Shown: piece after piece, positions 8,049 through 16,025 of the stretch
How the letters are laid out: each line of letters opens with the position of its first letter
How positions within the stretch are numbered: position 1 is the first letter of the stretch
Origin: Streptomyces sp. NRRL F-5630
GTDB lineage: Bacteria; Actinomycetota; Actinomycetes; Streptomycetales; Streptomycetaceae
Assembly: GCF_000719475.1 (NCBI RefSeq)
Contig: NZ_JOGO01000082.1
Span: 1 to 23,814 of the forward strand
Direction of reading: 5' to 3'
Length of the DNA stretch: 23,814 nt
Position numbers and translations under genes: made by a program
The notes under the pieces: generated by a model
The model's input: the letters and a program-made list of their open reading frames with translations, nothing else
What the model was told of the DNA's origin: nothing
Database searches by the model: none

Positions 8049-8440
8049 TCAAACGACGCGGCGGCTCCTCGGCTCGTAGAAGGTCCCGTCGCGGAGCATG
8101 GCGAACAGGACGCCGGTGCGGTGGCGGGCGAGGCGGGGGAGGGCCTGGGTGTGGGTTTTGCCGCGGGCTCGGCAGCGGTCGCAGTAGGGGCGGGAGGCGG
8201 GATCGTGCAGGGCGGCGAACGCGGCGAGGAACATTGCCCGTTTGAGTTGCCGGTTGCCGCCTCTGGGGGCGTGTTCGCCGTGGATCGACGTGCCGGACTG
8301 TTTCGTGGACGGGGCGAGGCCGGCGTAGGAGGCGAGGTGGGCGGCGCTCGGGAAGGAGCTGCCGTCGCCGAGGGTGGTCAGGAGGACTGCGGCGGTCCTG
8401 ACGCCGATGCCGGGCATCGAGATCAGGACCTGGGAAAGAG
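8049..8440 (-). pseudogene. IS110-family transposase (IS-A), C-terminal part of a split gene
   Basis: The minus-strand reading carries the second conserved IS110 domain (Transposase_20): LSQVLISMPGIGVRTAAVLL, then LASYAGLAPSTKQSGTSIHG, RGGNRQLKRAMFLAAF and RGKTHTQALPRLARHRTGVL, ending FYEPRSRRVV and stop at 8049-8051. This domain holds the recombinase serine in the IS110 family. There is no N-terminal RuvC-like domain; homology stops abruptly at 8440, the edge of the inserted DNA. The missing N-terminus is at 10438-11250. Joined there, the two pieces make one 400-codon frame. Confidence 0.88.
8439..8440. repeat. AG dinucleotide (CT on the transposase strand) repeated at both edges of the IS-B insertion
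   Basis: The IS-A sequence left of the insertion ends in ...GGGAAAGAG (8432-8440) and resumes on the right as AGGGTGGGCC (10438-10447). The AG is therefore present twice, at 8439-8440 and 10438-10439. On the transposase sense strand this is CT, the core dinucleotide established for IS621-type IS110 recombination. Confidence 0.6.
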
Positions 8441-8490
8441 ACGTCCGATGCAGTCGATGTGTCAAGGCTGGCAGCCTGGGAAGTCTGTCG

Positions 8491-9103
8491 GTGGTGCGTG
8501 GCAGCATCCGCAGCGAGACGAGTACCGAGACAGGTCGCGGACTGGACTTGCTCCGAGAGGGCGATTTCCCCATCTCTACGCTGACCTTCGTGCGGGATTT
8601 GCCCCCTGCGGAGCTGCTTACCCGCATGGGGGTAGATCCGGAGACACTGGTGCTTCGCGACGCCATGGACCTGTCGGACGACATGGGCGACGACCTTCTT
8701 GATGGTGAGGAACCAGTCGTCACCAGCGGCATCGATGGCTCGTGGACATGGCATGGGAACAGGGCGGCGTGCACGGACTCGATGAGAGGATCTTGAGTCA
8801 CGTCTCCGTGGGGACTGAGGCCGTCGTGCTCCACTACAACGAGAAGCCGATGCATGGTTCAAGTACGCGGTAGGCGGCGAGATCATCGTCGACCTCCACA
8901 CCCTCCAGGCGATCGAACCGGCAGGGCAGGACCCGGCAAAACTTGATGACGCCATGAGGCCCCTCGGGCTCATCCCTGGCCAGGTCGCGCCCCCGCACAG
9001 CGTCCTGGCACTGGTAGAGAACACTTTTGACATCCGGCTGAGGCAGCCAGACGACGTAGACGACGAGCGTTGGAGCGGCAGACTGCTTCCCCTGCCGCAC
9101 TGA
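8491..9103 (+). pseudogene. DUF6461-like protein, decayed by two single-base deletions
   Basis: GTG at 8491 has GGGAAG at 8478-8483. The frame reads FPISTLTFVRDLPPAELLTR then MGVDPETLVLRDAMDLSD, typical of DUF6461 proteins ('LTFVRGLTPAELL..MGADP'). Near 8750 a base is missing (TGGCATGG where TGGGCATGG gives WTWAWEQGGVHGL), and the next frame reads RILSHVSVGTEAVVLHYNEK. Near 8855 another base is missing, and the third frame reads WFKYAVGGEIIVDLHTLQAI and continues to the stop at 9101-9103. Repaired, it is about 204 residues, the normal length. The function of the family is unknown. Its stop lies 5 bases from the convergent IS-B transposase stop, and the gene is locked inside the insertion. Confidence 0.65.
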
Positions 9104-9108
9104 AAGCC

Positions 9109-10024
9109 TCAAGCGGCGGCCCTCAGCGCAGGAGCCCCAGAGGAGGGGAAGGCCGTGCCCTCGTCATAGACAGTGCCCTTGGTGAGGCAGTGGTGGAGGC
9201 ATCCGAGCATGCGGTTGATGAGGTTGCGCTGGGCGGCGGTATGGCGATCTCCGTCGGCTCGTCGCCTGTCGTAGTGGGCCCGGGCTCCCGGTGAGGCGGT
9301 CAGGCTGGCGAAGGCCCATGGCCTGCTCGACCTGCGGGGATGGGTGCATATGAGGGGTGCGCAGTGCGTCTCGAAGCCGTTCGGCTTCCGTCTCGATGCC
9401 GCGCTGGCGGCCGGCCTTCTTCAGCAGTGAGCGCAGCTGGGTGCGGGTGAGCTTGGCCGCCTGTTCGGGGGTGGGGGCCGCGGCCAGCACGGTACGGGCG
9501 ACGCTGCTGCTGATCCCCTCGCGGTTGCGCTGGAAGGCGGCGAGGAAGCCGGGGAAGTATTCGCGCAGGTGGGAGCGGAGTTTGTTGCCTGCTTGAGTGC
9601 GGTCCCAGACGGCGTCCTGGGGCGCGGGCCAGGATGGCGATGGCCAGGGCGAGTTCGCTGTCGTCGGGCAGAGGGCAGTGAGCGGCCTTGTCCGTGCGCA
9701 GGATGTTCGCGAGCACCATCGCGTCGAGGTGACCGGCTTTCTTGCGGGTGACGGTGTCGCGGTCGCGGTAACGGGCGGCAGCCATCGGGGTGATGGCGTA
9801 GACAGGCCGGCCGGTGGCACGGAGGCAGGCGACGAGAAGGCCACGGAAAGTCTCGATCGCGACGGGGATCGGGGCGTTCGCAGTGTCGCCGTGGGCGCTG
9901 AGGACTCGCGGAGCTGGTGCAGCCCGTCGAGATCGTCGGTGATCCGGGCCCGGGTGCCCTCGTGGTCAGCCAGGGCGACGTCGTGGTGATCACTGGCCCA
10001 GTCGATTCCGCAGGTGACGATCAC
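9109..10024 (-). pseudogene. IS110-family transposase (IS-B), frameshifted and internally deleted
   Basis: The GTG at 10024 starts IVTCGIDWASDHHDVALADH, the RuvC-like N-terminus with its first Asp. Near 9893, in a short C-run, the frame changes to HGDTANAPIPVAIETFRGLL and KKAGHLDAMVLANILRTD. Near 9620, in another C-run, it returns to DAVWDRTQAGNKLRSHLREY and PTPEQAAKLTRTQLRSLLKK. At about 9315-9320, after QVEQAMG, the reading jumps to FASLTASPGARAHYDRRR and continues to RNLINRMLGCLHHCLTKGTV, ending at the TGA at 9109-9111. The roughly 100-residue stretch with the 'PGxG' helix-hairpin and serine region is missing. The encoded protein cannot be an active recombinase. It belongs to a different IS110 branch from IS-A. 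Confidence 0.82.
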
Positions 10025-10437
10025 CGTGTCGTGTTCGTCCTCTCGGCCGGGGCATACTGCTGGTCGCAGCCGTGCGGGGGCACGCGTCTCCCTAATGGAA
10101 GGGCTCGATGGCCCTGCATCCGATCAGCCGTTCGTGACCCCAGCGGCCCGCAAGGCCCTCGGTCTGCTCCAGAGCTCGGCGGCTCCAGGCGTGGTGAGAG
10201 GTGGCTCCTGCGGGCGGCTCGGACCACGACCCTCAACGATCCGATCATCGGACTGGATGCGGTCGACGTGGTGCCGGACGGTCCCGGAGGTCGGCTCTTG
10301 ACCAAGATCGAGTCTCAGGGGGTGTGTGCGGCTTCTCCGGAACCGACCAGCACCACGAGTGATGTGGGGCCCGCAGTCTCTTTCAGGGCCTCGAAGGACC
10401 GGGGTGGGCCTGGCGGTGCCCCGCATCACTGCCCATT
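10025..10437 (-). other. Noncoding left end of IS-B, candidate bridge-RNA locus
   Basis: These 413 bases lie between the IS-B transposase start and the edge of the insertion, and no supported gene is present. In the IS110 group the long noncoding end upstream of the transposase encodes the bridge RNA that pairs with donor and target DNA. The position and size fit that role, and a 13-bp palindrome (TCCGATCATCGGA) lies at 10240-10252. I could not fold the RNA or identify its two loops, so this is inference from family and position. With a dead transposase it would be a relic. Confidence 0.35.
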
Positions 10438-11250
10438 AGGGTGGGCCTCCAGCAACTGTTCGATCCGGGCCTCCAGGGCCCGGCGTTGGTCGTGGACGGC
10501 GGCCGGCGACTTCGCCAGCGAAGGCACGATCACGTCGAGGGTGCCGGTGGCGGGGACGGTGACGGTCTGCTCGTCGAGCGCGGTGAAGATGTCCTGGACG
10601 AGTCCTTCGGCCATGCGCGGGGCCCTCGGGCGGATGATCTCGACCAGCTTGCGGCGGCCCGCTTTGCGGAGTGCTTGAGGGGATCCGTAGCGCTCGAGGA
10701 GCCAGGTCACTGCCGGGTGGTCCAGACGCGGCCCGAGGACCCGTTCCAGGCTGGGGTGGAACTGGGTGAGCAGGCCGCGGATGCGGTTGGAAATGCGGTT
10801 GGCCTCGCCGGCGGGGTCCTGGTCGAAGCCGGCCAGCATGGTCAGCTCCGCGGTGACCTCGTCGGCGAGGCCGAGGGTGCGCAGGGTGTGGGGCATGGTG
10901 CGGGCGGCGTCCGCGATCACGGCCGCGTCTTTCGTGTCGGTCTTGGCCTCGACGGGATAGAGATCGGCGATCCGTCGCATGGCCAGTCCGGGCAGGCAGG
11001 CGACCTGGCAGCCGGCGTCCCGGGCGACGGTCAGCGGCAGGGCGCCGATGGAGGCGGGCTGGTCCACGATCACGAGGAGGGTGCCAGACTTGGCCGTGAG
11101 CTTGTCAAAGACGGCCCGCAGCTTGGGTTCGCTGTTCGGCAGAGCCTTGTCGAGGACCGTCTTCCCGGCCGGAGTCAGCCCGTGGCCGTGATGCGCCTGC
11201 TTGCCGACGTCCAGGCCCAGGAAGACGCCCACCTGGTCGATGCTGATCAC
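10438..11250 (-). pseudogene. IS110-family transposase (IS-A), N-terminal part of a split gene
   Basis: The reading begins at GTG 11250 (ISIDQVGVFLGLDVGKQAHH); ATG 11262 is an alternative adding four residues. It carries the RuvC-like domain with Asp14 (GLDVGK), Asp63 (IVDQPASIGALP) and Asp105/Asp108 (KTDTKDAA), then the coiled middle region to EARIEQLLEAHP. After codon 271 the IS-A homology stops and three foreign codons lead to a TGA near 10426. The continuation LSQVLISMPG lies at 8438 and below. The N-terminal domain alone should not recombine DNA. Apart from the interruption I see no lesion, so precise loss of the insert would regenerate a full transposase. Confidence 0.88.
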
Positions 11251-11812
11251 TGTGCCCCACATGTGTCGATGTGTGCCGGCCCCGGCGGTTGGGCCGTTCG
11301 CGCGCATCCACGTTATGCGGACCTGCCGCCCGGAAACGGCTGGGCATTGCGCCCGGCCCGGCGGTAGTCGGACCTCTGATCAGCGTCTGTGACGGCACCC
11401 CTCGGACCCGGTGACACCACCCCCAGGTCATCCCATCGACAGGGGGCAAAAGTCATGCCAGGCCCGGAGGCCAGCGGCCCTCTTGCAGGACCGCGAAGAA
11501 GATAACGGGGGGACCGCGCCGTCTTGCAGCTGTGCCTTCGCGGCCGGCTGGCGTCGAATGCGACCTGAGCAGCCCGCGTCGTGGGGTACACATCGGCACG
11601 ATGCGGCGATGCGGATGAGCGCTGCACGGCGCGGGAGAAGCGGTGGGCGAGCGACACAGTCGGCGGCCGCATTGAAGGAGAGGGATGGAGGGCGAGGCCC
11701 CGCTGGTCGGCAGAGTTCTTCGACACGGTGCGAGTCAGCTCTGTGTGATCAAGTCAGGGTCAGCTCGCGGATCGCCATCTCCTCGGGTCCTGCGGCAGTG
11801 CCCGTCCCGGGT
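11251..11812 (-). other. Noncoding region upstream of IS-A transposase: IS left end (candidate bridge-RNA locus) plus flank
   Basis: No convincing gene is seen in these 560 bases; open frames here are arginine/proline-rich and lack family resemblance. The part nearest the transposase should be the IS-A left end, where IS110-group elements encode their bridge RNA. A small GC hairpin, GGGC-attgc-GCCC, lies at 11342-11354, and a GGCC-rich stretch lies around 11459-11475. The outer boundary of IS-A cannot be placed by eye; the remainder is flank next to the 3' end of the Gfo/Idh gene. Confidence 0.35.
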
Positions 11813-12957
11813 TCAAAGACTGGAATTCATTCGGTTGGGCCGGGACAGGTGCTGCCGATGACCTGTTTCAGCGGCCCGTGTGATCGCCTCGAGTACCCGG
11901 TGGCGATCGAGTGCGACCGCGAAATCCGGCGCATCGGCGGTTCCGTCGCGGAGGTCGGCGGCGAACTGGGCGTAGAGGCGGGCGACCCCCGCTGCGGGTG
12001 CGTCGAGTTGCAGGTCAGGAGCCGCATAAGCGGGGGGGGGACCTGTAGCACTTGGACAGGCTCGCTGCCGCGGCGCAGCGTGATGGTGAAATCGGTGAAA
12101 TGGAGGTAGCCCGACGCCGACTCCACACGCACACTGCCCTCGGTGCCCTGGATCTCCCATACCGTCGCCGAGCCGGCAGGCTGCCCGGCACTGTAGTGCA
12201 GCGAAGTGACGATCCCGCCTTCGAGAACGCCGGCGACGACGATCTCATCCGGCGTGTCCTTTGGCAGCGACGCGCCATCGGAGAGGCGGACGCCGTCACC
12301 GCGCTGATTGGCGACGACGGCGGACAGACTCTCGAACGTGCCGAGCACGCGCGCAAGTGGTTCGAGCCCGTGGCCGAGCATGATGCTCAGAAGCGTGGCG
12401 CCATGCTTTGCCTGAGCCATGTACTCGACCGGCGGGTCATATCGGCCGGCCCACATGTCGTCGGTCAAATGCGCTCGGATGCTTGTGCTGAGCGGCTTGC
12501 CGATCGCGCCTTGCGCGATGAGGTCGCGAAGGAAGAGGACCGGCGGGTGCAGGCCGCCCTGCAACCCGACAACCGTCCGCAGCCGCCGCTCGCGGGCAAA
12601 CCCCTCCAGCGCTTCGGCCTCCGACAGGTTTGTTGCGAGCGGCCATTCGCAATAAACCATCTTGCCCGCGGCCAGCGCGTCGGAAACAATCTGCTTGTGC
12701 TCCGGCACCTTGACCGCAACCACCACCAGGTCGACCTCCGGTCGCACGACCAGAGCCTCATGTGTGTGGAAGGCGAGATCGGCGCCCAGCCGACGGGCGG
12801 TCGCGTTCGCGCTCTCCATACGAGTTGTACTGACGGCGCGGATCTGGAACGCGTCGAGCGCCTGCAGCGCCGGGACGTGAGCAATTCCGCCCCAACCCCG
12901 ATCGGAACTAGCCCCGATAATACCGACGCCGATCTGGGTATGTGCTGAATTCGTCAT
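11813..12957 (-). pseudogene. Gal80-like Gfo/Idh/MocA-family protein, frameshifted in a G9 run
   Basis: ATG 12957 with GCAGGAG upstream starts TNSAHTQIGVGIIGASSDRG, an NAD(P)-binding Rossmann fold (GVGIIG at 10-15). The family catalytic motif EKP is CEWPL here (Glu104-Trp105-Pro106), lacking the lysine, and GLQGGLHPPV follows. This is the signature of Gal80-like members, which may bind nucleotide and ligand without catalysis. At 12032-12040 (nine G) the frame slips. As written, the last ~70 residues become nonsense ending near 11827. With one more G the gene reads AYAAPDLQLDAPAAGVARLY to a stop at 11813, giving 381 residues, the family norm. It sits 167 bases downstream of the hydrolase and may have its own promoter. 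Related to the gene at 17336-18379. Confidence 0.78.
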
Positions 12958-13037
12958 GAGGATGCTCCTGCCGTGCGCAGCCCGGAAACGCTCTCCGGGC
13001 TGCGTCACGATGATTCGTTACCGGACAAAAGGGTGGC

Positions 13038-13109
13038 CACTCGGGCTCACCATGGCGAGCGAGCAGTTATTGCCGTTCGCGTAGCGGCCGCGGGGTTTGA
13101 GCCCGAGTG
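13038..13109. repeat. 11-bp perfect inverted repeat upstream of the Gfo/Idh gene
   Basis: CACTCGGGCTC (13038-13048) and GAGCCCGAGTG (13099-13109) are exact inverted copies 50 bases apart, in the 167-bp gap between the hydrolase stop (13125) and the Gfo/Idh start (12957). They could be paired operator half-sites for the downstream gene's promoter, or the stem of a terminator for the upstream operon. The long spacing favours protein binding. Confidence 0.4.
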
Positions 13110-13124
13110 ACCCAAGCGCCGGTT

Positions 13125-13847
13125 TTACGCGTGAGCCCAGTGGGCCTCGAGTTCGCGCGCGACATCGGCCGCACGCTCTATCATCGGCCAGTGCGAGCTG
13201 CGCAGCTTGAAGACGGCACGTGCGCGTGTGGCATTACCGAGCTCGTCGGCGAAGCGGTGAGGGAGGAAGGGATCGTCCAGGCCCCAGATCACTAGCGCTG
13301 GTGCGGTCACCTTGCTCAAACCTGGCTTCCATTCCGCCCCGACCTCGATCGCCGAACGGTAAAGGGCGAGAATGCTTGCCCTCATAGTGGCATCGATATG
13401 CCGGACCGATTCGTCTGCCGCGTCGCGCGGCATCTGCGCCTCGTTGAGACTTGCTGCGAACTCCTCGAGGTCGAGGTCTGCCATCCATTGCTCGCCCTCG
13501 CCCGGCGTTTGCCAGATCTTGGCAAGGTAATGCCACGGATATTCCGGATCGATCGGTCCACTGATGCCTGTCCATGTCCGCACCAGATCCGGCCGGAGAG
13601 ACGCGAGACGGCCCGTGAGCAGAGACCCCCAATCATGACCGACCAGGTCGACGGGTTCGCCGATTTCGTCGATCTTCTCAATGAGCCAATCGAGATACTC
13701 TTCTTTCGTCGACGTGAATCCCGCTGGCAGGGGTACGCCAAACCCGGGGAGATCGATCGTCACAATATCTTCGCGTTGAAGATGGGAACGGACGGTGTCC
13801 CAAATCCGGTGGGTATCAGGTACGCCATGGATGAGGACTGCAGGCAT
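13125..13847 (-). CDS. Alpha/beta hydrolase, epoxide hydrolase / haloalkane dehalogenase type
   Basis: This 240-aa protein starts almost directly at the oxyanion-loop motif LIHGVPDTHRIWDTV (His7-Gly8). The nucleophile elbow is VGHDWGSLL with Asp72, not Ser, which places it with epoxide hydrolases and haloalkane dehalogenases rather than esterases. The acid is probably Asp192 (WGLDDPFLP) and the base His219 (SSHWPMIERA), so the triad is complete. At 240 residues it is shorter than most members (about 290), because about 30-40 N-terminal residues are lacking. GGAGA upstream of the ATG at 13847 supports this start. It lies 51 bases after the quinone-oxidoreductase-like gene in the same operon. 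Opening an epoxide made by a flavin oxygenase would fit the context (inference). Confidence 0.82.
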   Translation of the reverse strand: MPAVLIHGVPDTHRIWDTVRSHLQREDIVTIDLPGFGVPLPAGFTSTKEEYLDWLIEKIDEIGEPVDLVGHDWGSLLTGRLASLRPDLVRTWTGISGPIDPEYPWHYLAKIWQTPGEGEQWMADLDLEEFAASLNEAQMPRDAADESVRHIDATMRASILALYRSAIEVGAEWKPGLSKVTAPALVIWGLDDPFLPHRFADELGNATRARAVFKLRSSHWPMIERAADVARELEAHWAHA

Positions 13848-13898
13848 TTCGGGTTCTCCAATTGTTTGTTGTCGTGGTTGAATGGCCGGTCGGCCGAA

Positions 13899-14804
13899 TC
13901 AGGGAAGGAGGATGACTTTGCCGTGGGTGTGGCCGGTGGCGACGAGGCGATGAGCGTCCGCGGCCTCGTCGAGTGGGAAGCTCCGGCCGATGCGTGCGGT
14001 CCAAGCGCCGGCGGCGATCAGATTCAGCGCTTCCTGGACAGGGCCGCGGTCGCGGTTCCCGCTGCCCCCGGGGCTGAATACGACGCCGTGTTGTGCGGCA
14101 TCGCGGTCGGCGAGCGTCACGATCCGGTCGGGGCCGCCGAGAAGGTCGACGAGGGCGGGAAGGAGCCCCTTGCCGGCGGTGTCGAGCGCGGCGTCGACCC
14201 CGCCCGGAGCGGCGGCACGGATGCGATCGACCAGGCCCGGGCCGTGGGTGACAGGGGTCGCTCCGAGACTCCTGACGAAGTCGGCGTTGGCGGTCCCGGC
14301 GACGCCGATCACCGTCATACCGCGCTGTCGCGCGAACTGCACGGCAGCGCCGCCCAGAGCACCGCTCGCGCCGGTGACCACGAGCGTCTCACCCGGGCGA
14401 ATGTGCAGAAGCCCGAGAGCCCTCGCCGCGTTGTCGGCGCCGATGACAGTAGCCGCGGCCTCCTCGAAGGAAACGCCGTCGGGGATCGTCGCGAAGTTGC
14501 TGCTGACCGTGTACTCGGCGTAGGAGCCCTGGGTGGGGGAGTCCGGCCACCCGGCGACGCGGTCGCCGACCACGCCCTCGTCGACGCCCGGGCCGACCGC
14601 CTCGACGACGCCGGCGAACTCGAATCCGATGATGGCGGGAGCACGCAGGCGGAACGCTCCGGCGCGTGCCTGGATCTCCGCCGGGTTCACCCCCGCGGCG
14701 TGAACCCGCGCCAATACCTGACCCGGACCCGGCACCGGTCGCGGAGCCTCCGCGACCCGCAACACGGAGGGTCCGCCGAACGAGGTGATGACGACGGCTT
14801 TCAT
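13899..14804 (-). CDS. NADP-dependent quinone-oxidoreductase-like (zinc-independent MDR) enzyme
   Basis: This 301-aa protein has the MDR fold: MKAVVITSFGGPSVL and AAGVNPAEIQARAG in the GroES-like domain, GFEFAGVVEAVG, then the nucleotide motif TGASGALGG at about 144-152, followed by AAVQFARQRGMTVIGVAG. It has no zinc ligands. It ends with AADAHRLVATGHTHGKVILL, the usual tail (the enzyme at 824 ends AAAAHREIMAGHTTGKIVLV). It should reduce quinones or alpha,beta-unsaturated carbonyls with NADPH. A weak GAAAGA precedes the ATG. It lies between the metallo-hydrolase (91-base gap) and the alpha/beta hydrolase (51-base gap) in one minus-strand operon. It is the second MDR enzyme of this type in the window. 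Confidence 0.87.
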   Translation of the reverse strand: MKAVVITSFGGPSVLRVAEAPRPVPGPGQVLARVHAAGVNPAEIQARAGAFRLRAPAIIGFEFAGVVEAVGPGVDEGVVGDRVAGWPDSPTQGSYAEYTVSSNFATIPDGVSFEEAAATVIGADNAARALGLLHIRPGETLVVTGASGALGGAAVQFARQRGMTVIGVAGTANADFVRSLGATPVTHGPGLVDRIRAAAPGGVDAALDTAGKGLLPALVDLLGGPDRIVTLADRDAAQHGVVFSPGGSGNRDRGPVQEALNLIAAGAWTARIGRSFPLDEAADAHRLVATGHTHGKVILLP

Positions 14805-14895
14805 GGTGATCTTTCTCTTTCTCTAACCGAGCCGGCGGCACTTCCGCTCACGCAGGTCCGGTAAGGGTCATTTGCTCGCACCGTTCAGAACGGTG

Positions 14896-15978
14896 TCAGG
14901 TCAGGAAGACGGGCGGATTCTCGCCCCGCAGGCGGTAGTCGGGCCGGGGCCGTTCGAGGCGGATCGATTCCAGCACGGTGTACGCGTGGTACTTGGTCTG
15001 AGTGGTGGCTCCTGCCAGCCGTTCCCACCAGAGCCGGCCGTCGCTCGTCTCCTTCTCGAGGACGTGGCGGGTGGTGTAGTTCGCCATGGAGCTGATCCAG
15101 TTCTCGGTACCGACGAAGATCCTGTTCCAGCCGGTGCCGGTCACGATGTCGGCGAGCGCGTCCGAGCGGCTGAACCGCTCGACCGCCGCAGTCGCCCCCT
15201 CGAGCACGTCGGTGAAGTACTCCACGCACAGCTTCACCTGCTCGTAGGTGCCGTAATGCATGTGGTGCCCGCCGACGAAGTAGTCGAAGTCGTATTCGAG
15301 GATCTGGGACTGAGCCTCGTACCAGCCGGAGATGTTCTGCGAGGCGTCGCAGTGCATGAACGTGACGCTTCCCGGACTGACGATGTCCACGGCCGTGAGC
15401 ACCTTCTGCCGCGGTGCGTAGATGAAGATGTTGCCGGGGCAGTGGTTCTCCCCCTTGTAGGAGAGCTGCAGGCTCACGCCGCCCACTTCGAGGACGAGTT
15501 CGTCGTCGAACGTCCTTGTCGGCAGGGGACGCTTCGGGTCGGGGAAGCGCTCCAGGAGTTCCTTGGTGATGCGGTGGGCGACGATCTCGACGTCGGGACC
15601 GAACACGGAGGCCGCGCCGACGTGATCGGCGTGCCAGTGGCTGTAGATGACGTGGGTCACCGGTCGGTCGGTGACGTCCTCGATCGCCGCCAGCATGTTC
15701 TCGCCCAGCGTCGGGGGTGCGTCGATCGCGACCACGCCCTCCTCGGTCACCACGAATGCGGCGTCGTAGCCGGCACTGGTGACCCAGTAGAAGCCGCCGC
15801 GCAGTTCTTCCACGTGGTATCCGTACTTCTGGAAGTGCTCGCTCTGGAAATACGGGGGGTAATAGCCCTCTGGGTCCAACGGGTCGTCCGCCCCCGCGCG
15901 GGGGAATCCATAGTGGTCGATCCCGTAGAAGCTCGGGGTTTCTTCGACGCTGATGGGTATCTGACTGCTCTGGCACAT
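14896..15978 (-). CDS. Metallo-beta-lactamase-fold hydrolase
   Basis: This 360-aa MBL-fold protein has the motif SHWHADHVGA (His114, His116, Asp118, His119). Further likely ligands are His179 (KGENHCPGNIF), Asp198 (TAVDIVSPG) and His238/239 (VGGHHMHYGT), so a dinuclear metal site is complete. The N-terminal region (to about 60) is rich in Tyr/Phe/Pro and precedes the first strand RGGFYWVTSAGYDAAFVV. The C-terminal ~110 residues form a helical extension (VEYFTDVLEGATAAVERF, then WISSMANYTTRHVLEKE). I chose ATG 15978 with AAAGG upstream; a longer open frame overlaps the alcohol dehydrogenase gene and reads as a shadow. It lies 47 bases after that gene and is probably co-transcribed. Substrate unknown; lactonase, ester or glyoxalase-type chemistry is possible. 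Confidence 0.87.
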   Translation of the reverse strand: MCQSSQIPISVEETPSFYGIDHYGFPRAGADDPLDPEGYYPPYFQSEHFQKYGYHVEELRGGFYWVTSAGYDAAFVVTEEGVVAIDAPPTLGENMLAAIEDVTDRPVTHVIYSHWHADHVGAASVFGPDVEIVAHRITKELLERFPDPKRPLPTRTFDDELVLEVGGVSLQLSYKGENHCPGNIFIYAPRQKVLTAVDIVSPGSVTFMHCDASQNISGWYEAQSQILEYDFDYFVGGHHMHYGTYEQVKLCVEYFTDVLEGATAAVERFSRSDALADIVTGTGWNRIFVGTENWISSMANYTTRHVLEKETSDGRLWWERLAGATTQTKYHAYTVLESIRLERPRPDYRLRGENPPVFLT

Positions 15979-16025
15979 CCGCGGGACGCCTTTCTGTGTT
16001 CTTGGGAAGCTGTCGAACGGGTGGT

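Larger units (their letters stand above)
8441..10437 (-). mobile_element. 2.0-kb insertion within IS-A: IS110-type element IS-B carrying a DUF6461-like pseudogene
   Basis: The segment interrupts IS-A cleanly. Deleting 8439-10437 (1999 bp) restores the IS-A reading frame with the codons ...GCC CAC CCT CTT TCC CAG. Inside are a decayed IS110 transposase gene (9109-10024) in the same orientation as IS-A, a 413-bp noncoding leader between its start and the right edge, and a DUF6461-like pseudogene (8491-9103) converging on it. An IS110 right end is normally short, so the 668 bp between the transposase stop and the left edge is unusual. It may be cargo, or the result of deletion and later rearrangement. 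No long terminal inverted repeats are visible, as expected for IS110. Confidence 0.65.

Noticed and set aside
8441..10437. Insertion edges as terminal inverted repeats of a classical IS
   Set aside because: ACGTCCGATGCAG on one side and AATGGGCAGTGATG on the other share only a few bases; IS110 elements do not need inverted repeats, so this does not count against the insertion model.
10441..11367. 308-codon plus-strand open frame
   Set aside because: Antisense to the IS-A transposase N-half, which has the RuvC-like Asp motifs; the plus-strand protein is Gly/Val-rich shadow sequence.
13398..14864. 488-codon plus-strand open frame spanning two genes
   Set aside because: Runs antisense through both the alpha/beta hydrolase and the quinone-oxidoreductase-like gene, each with intact catalytic or cofactor motifs.
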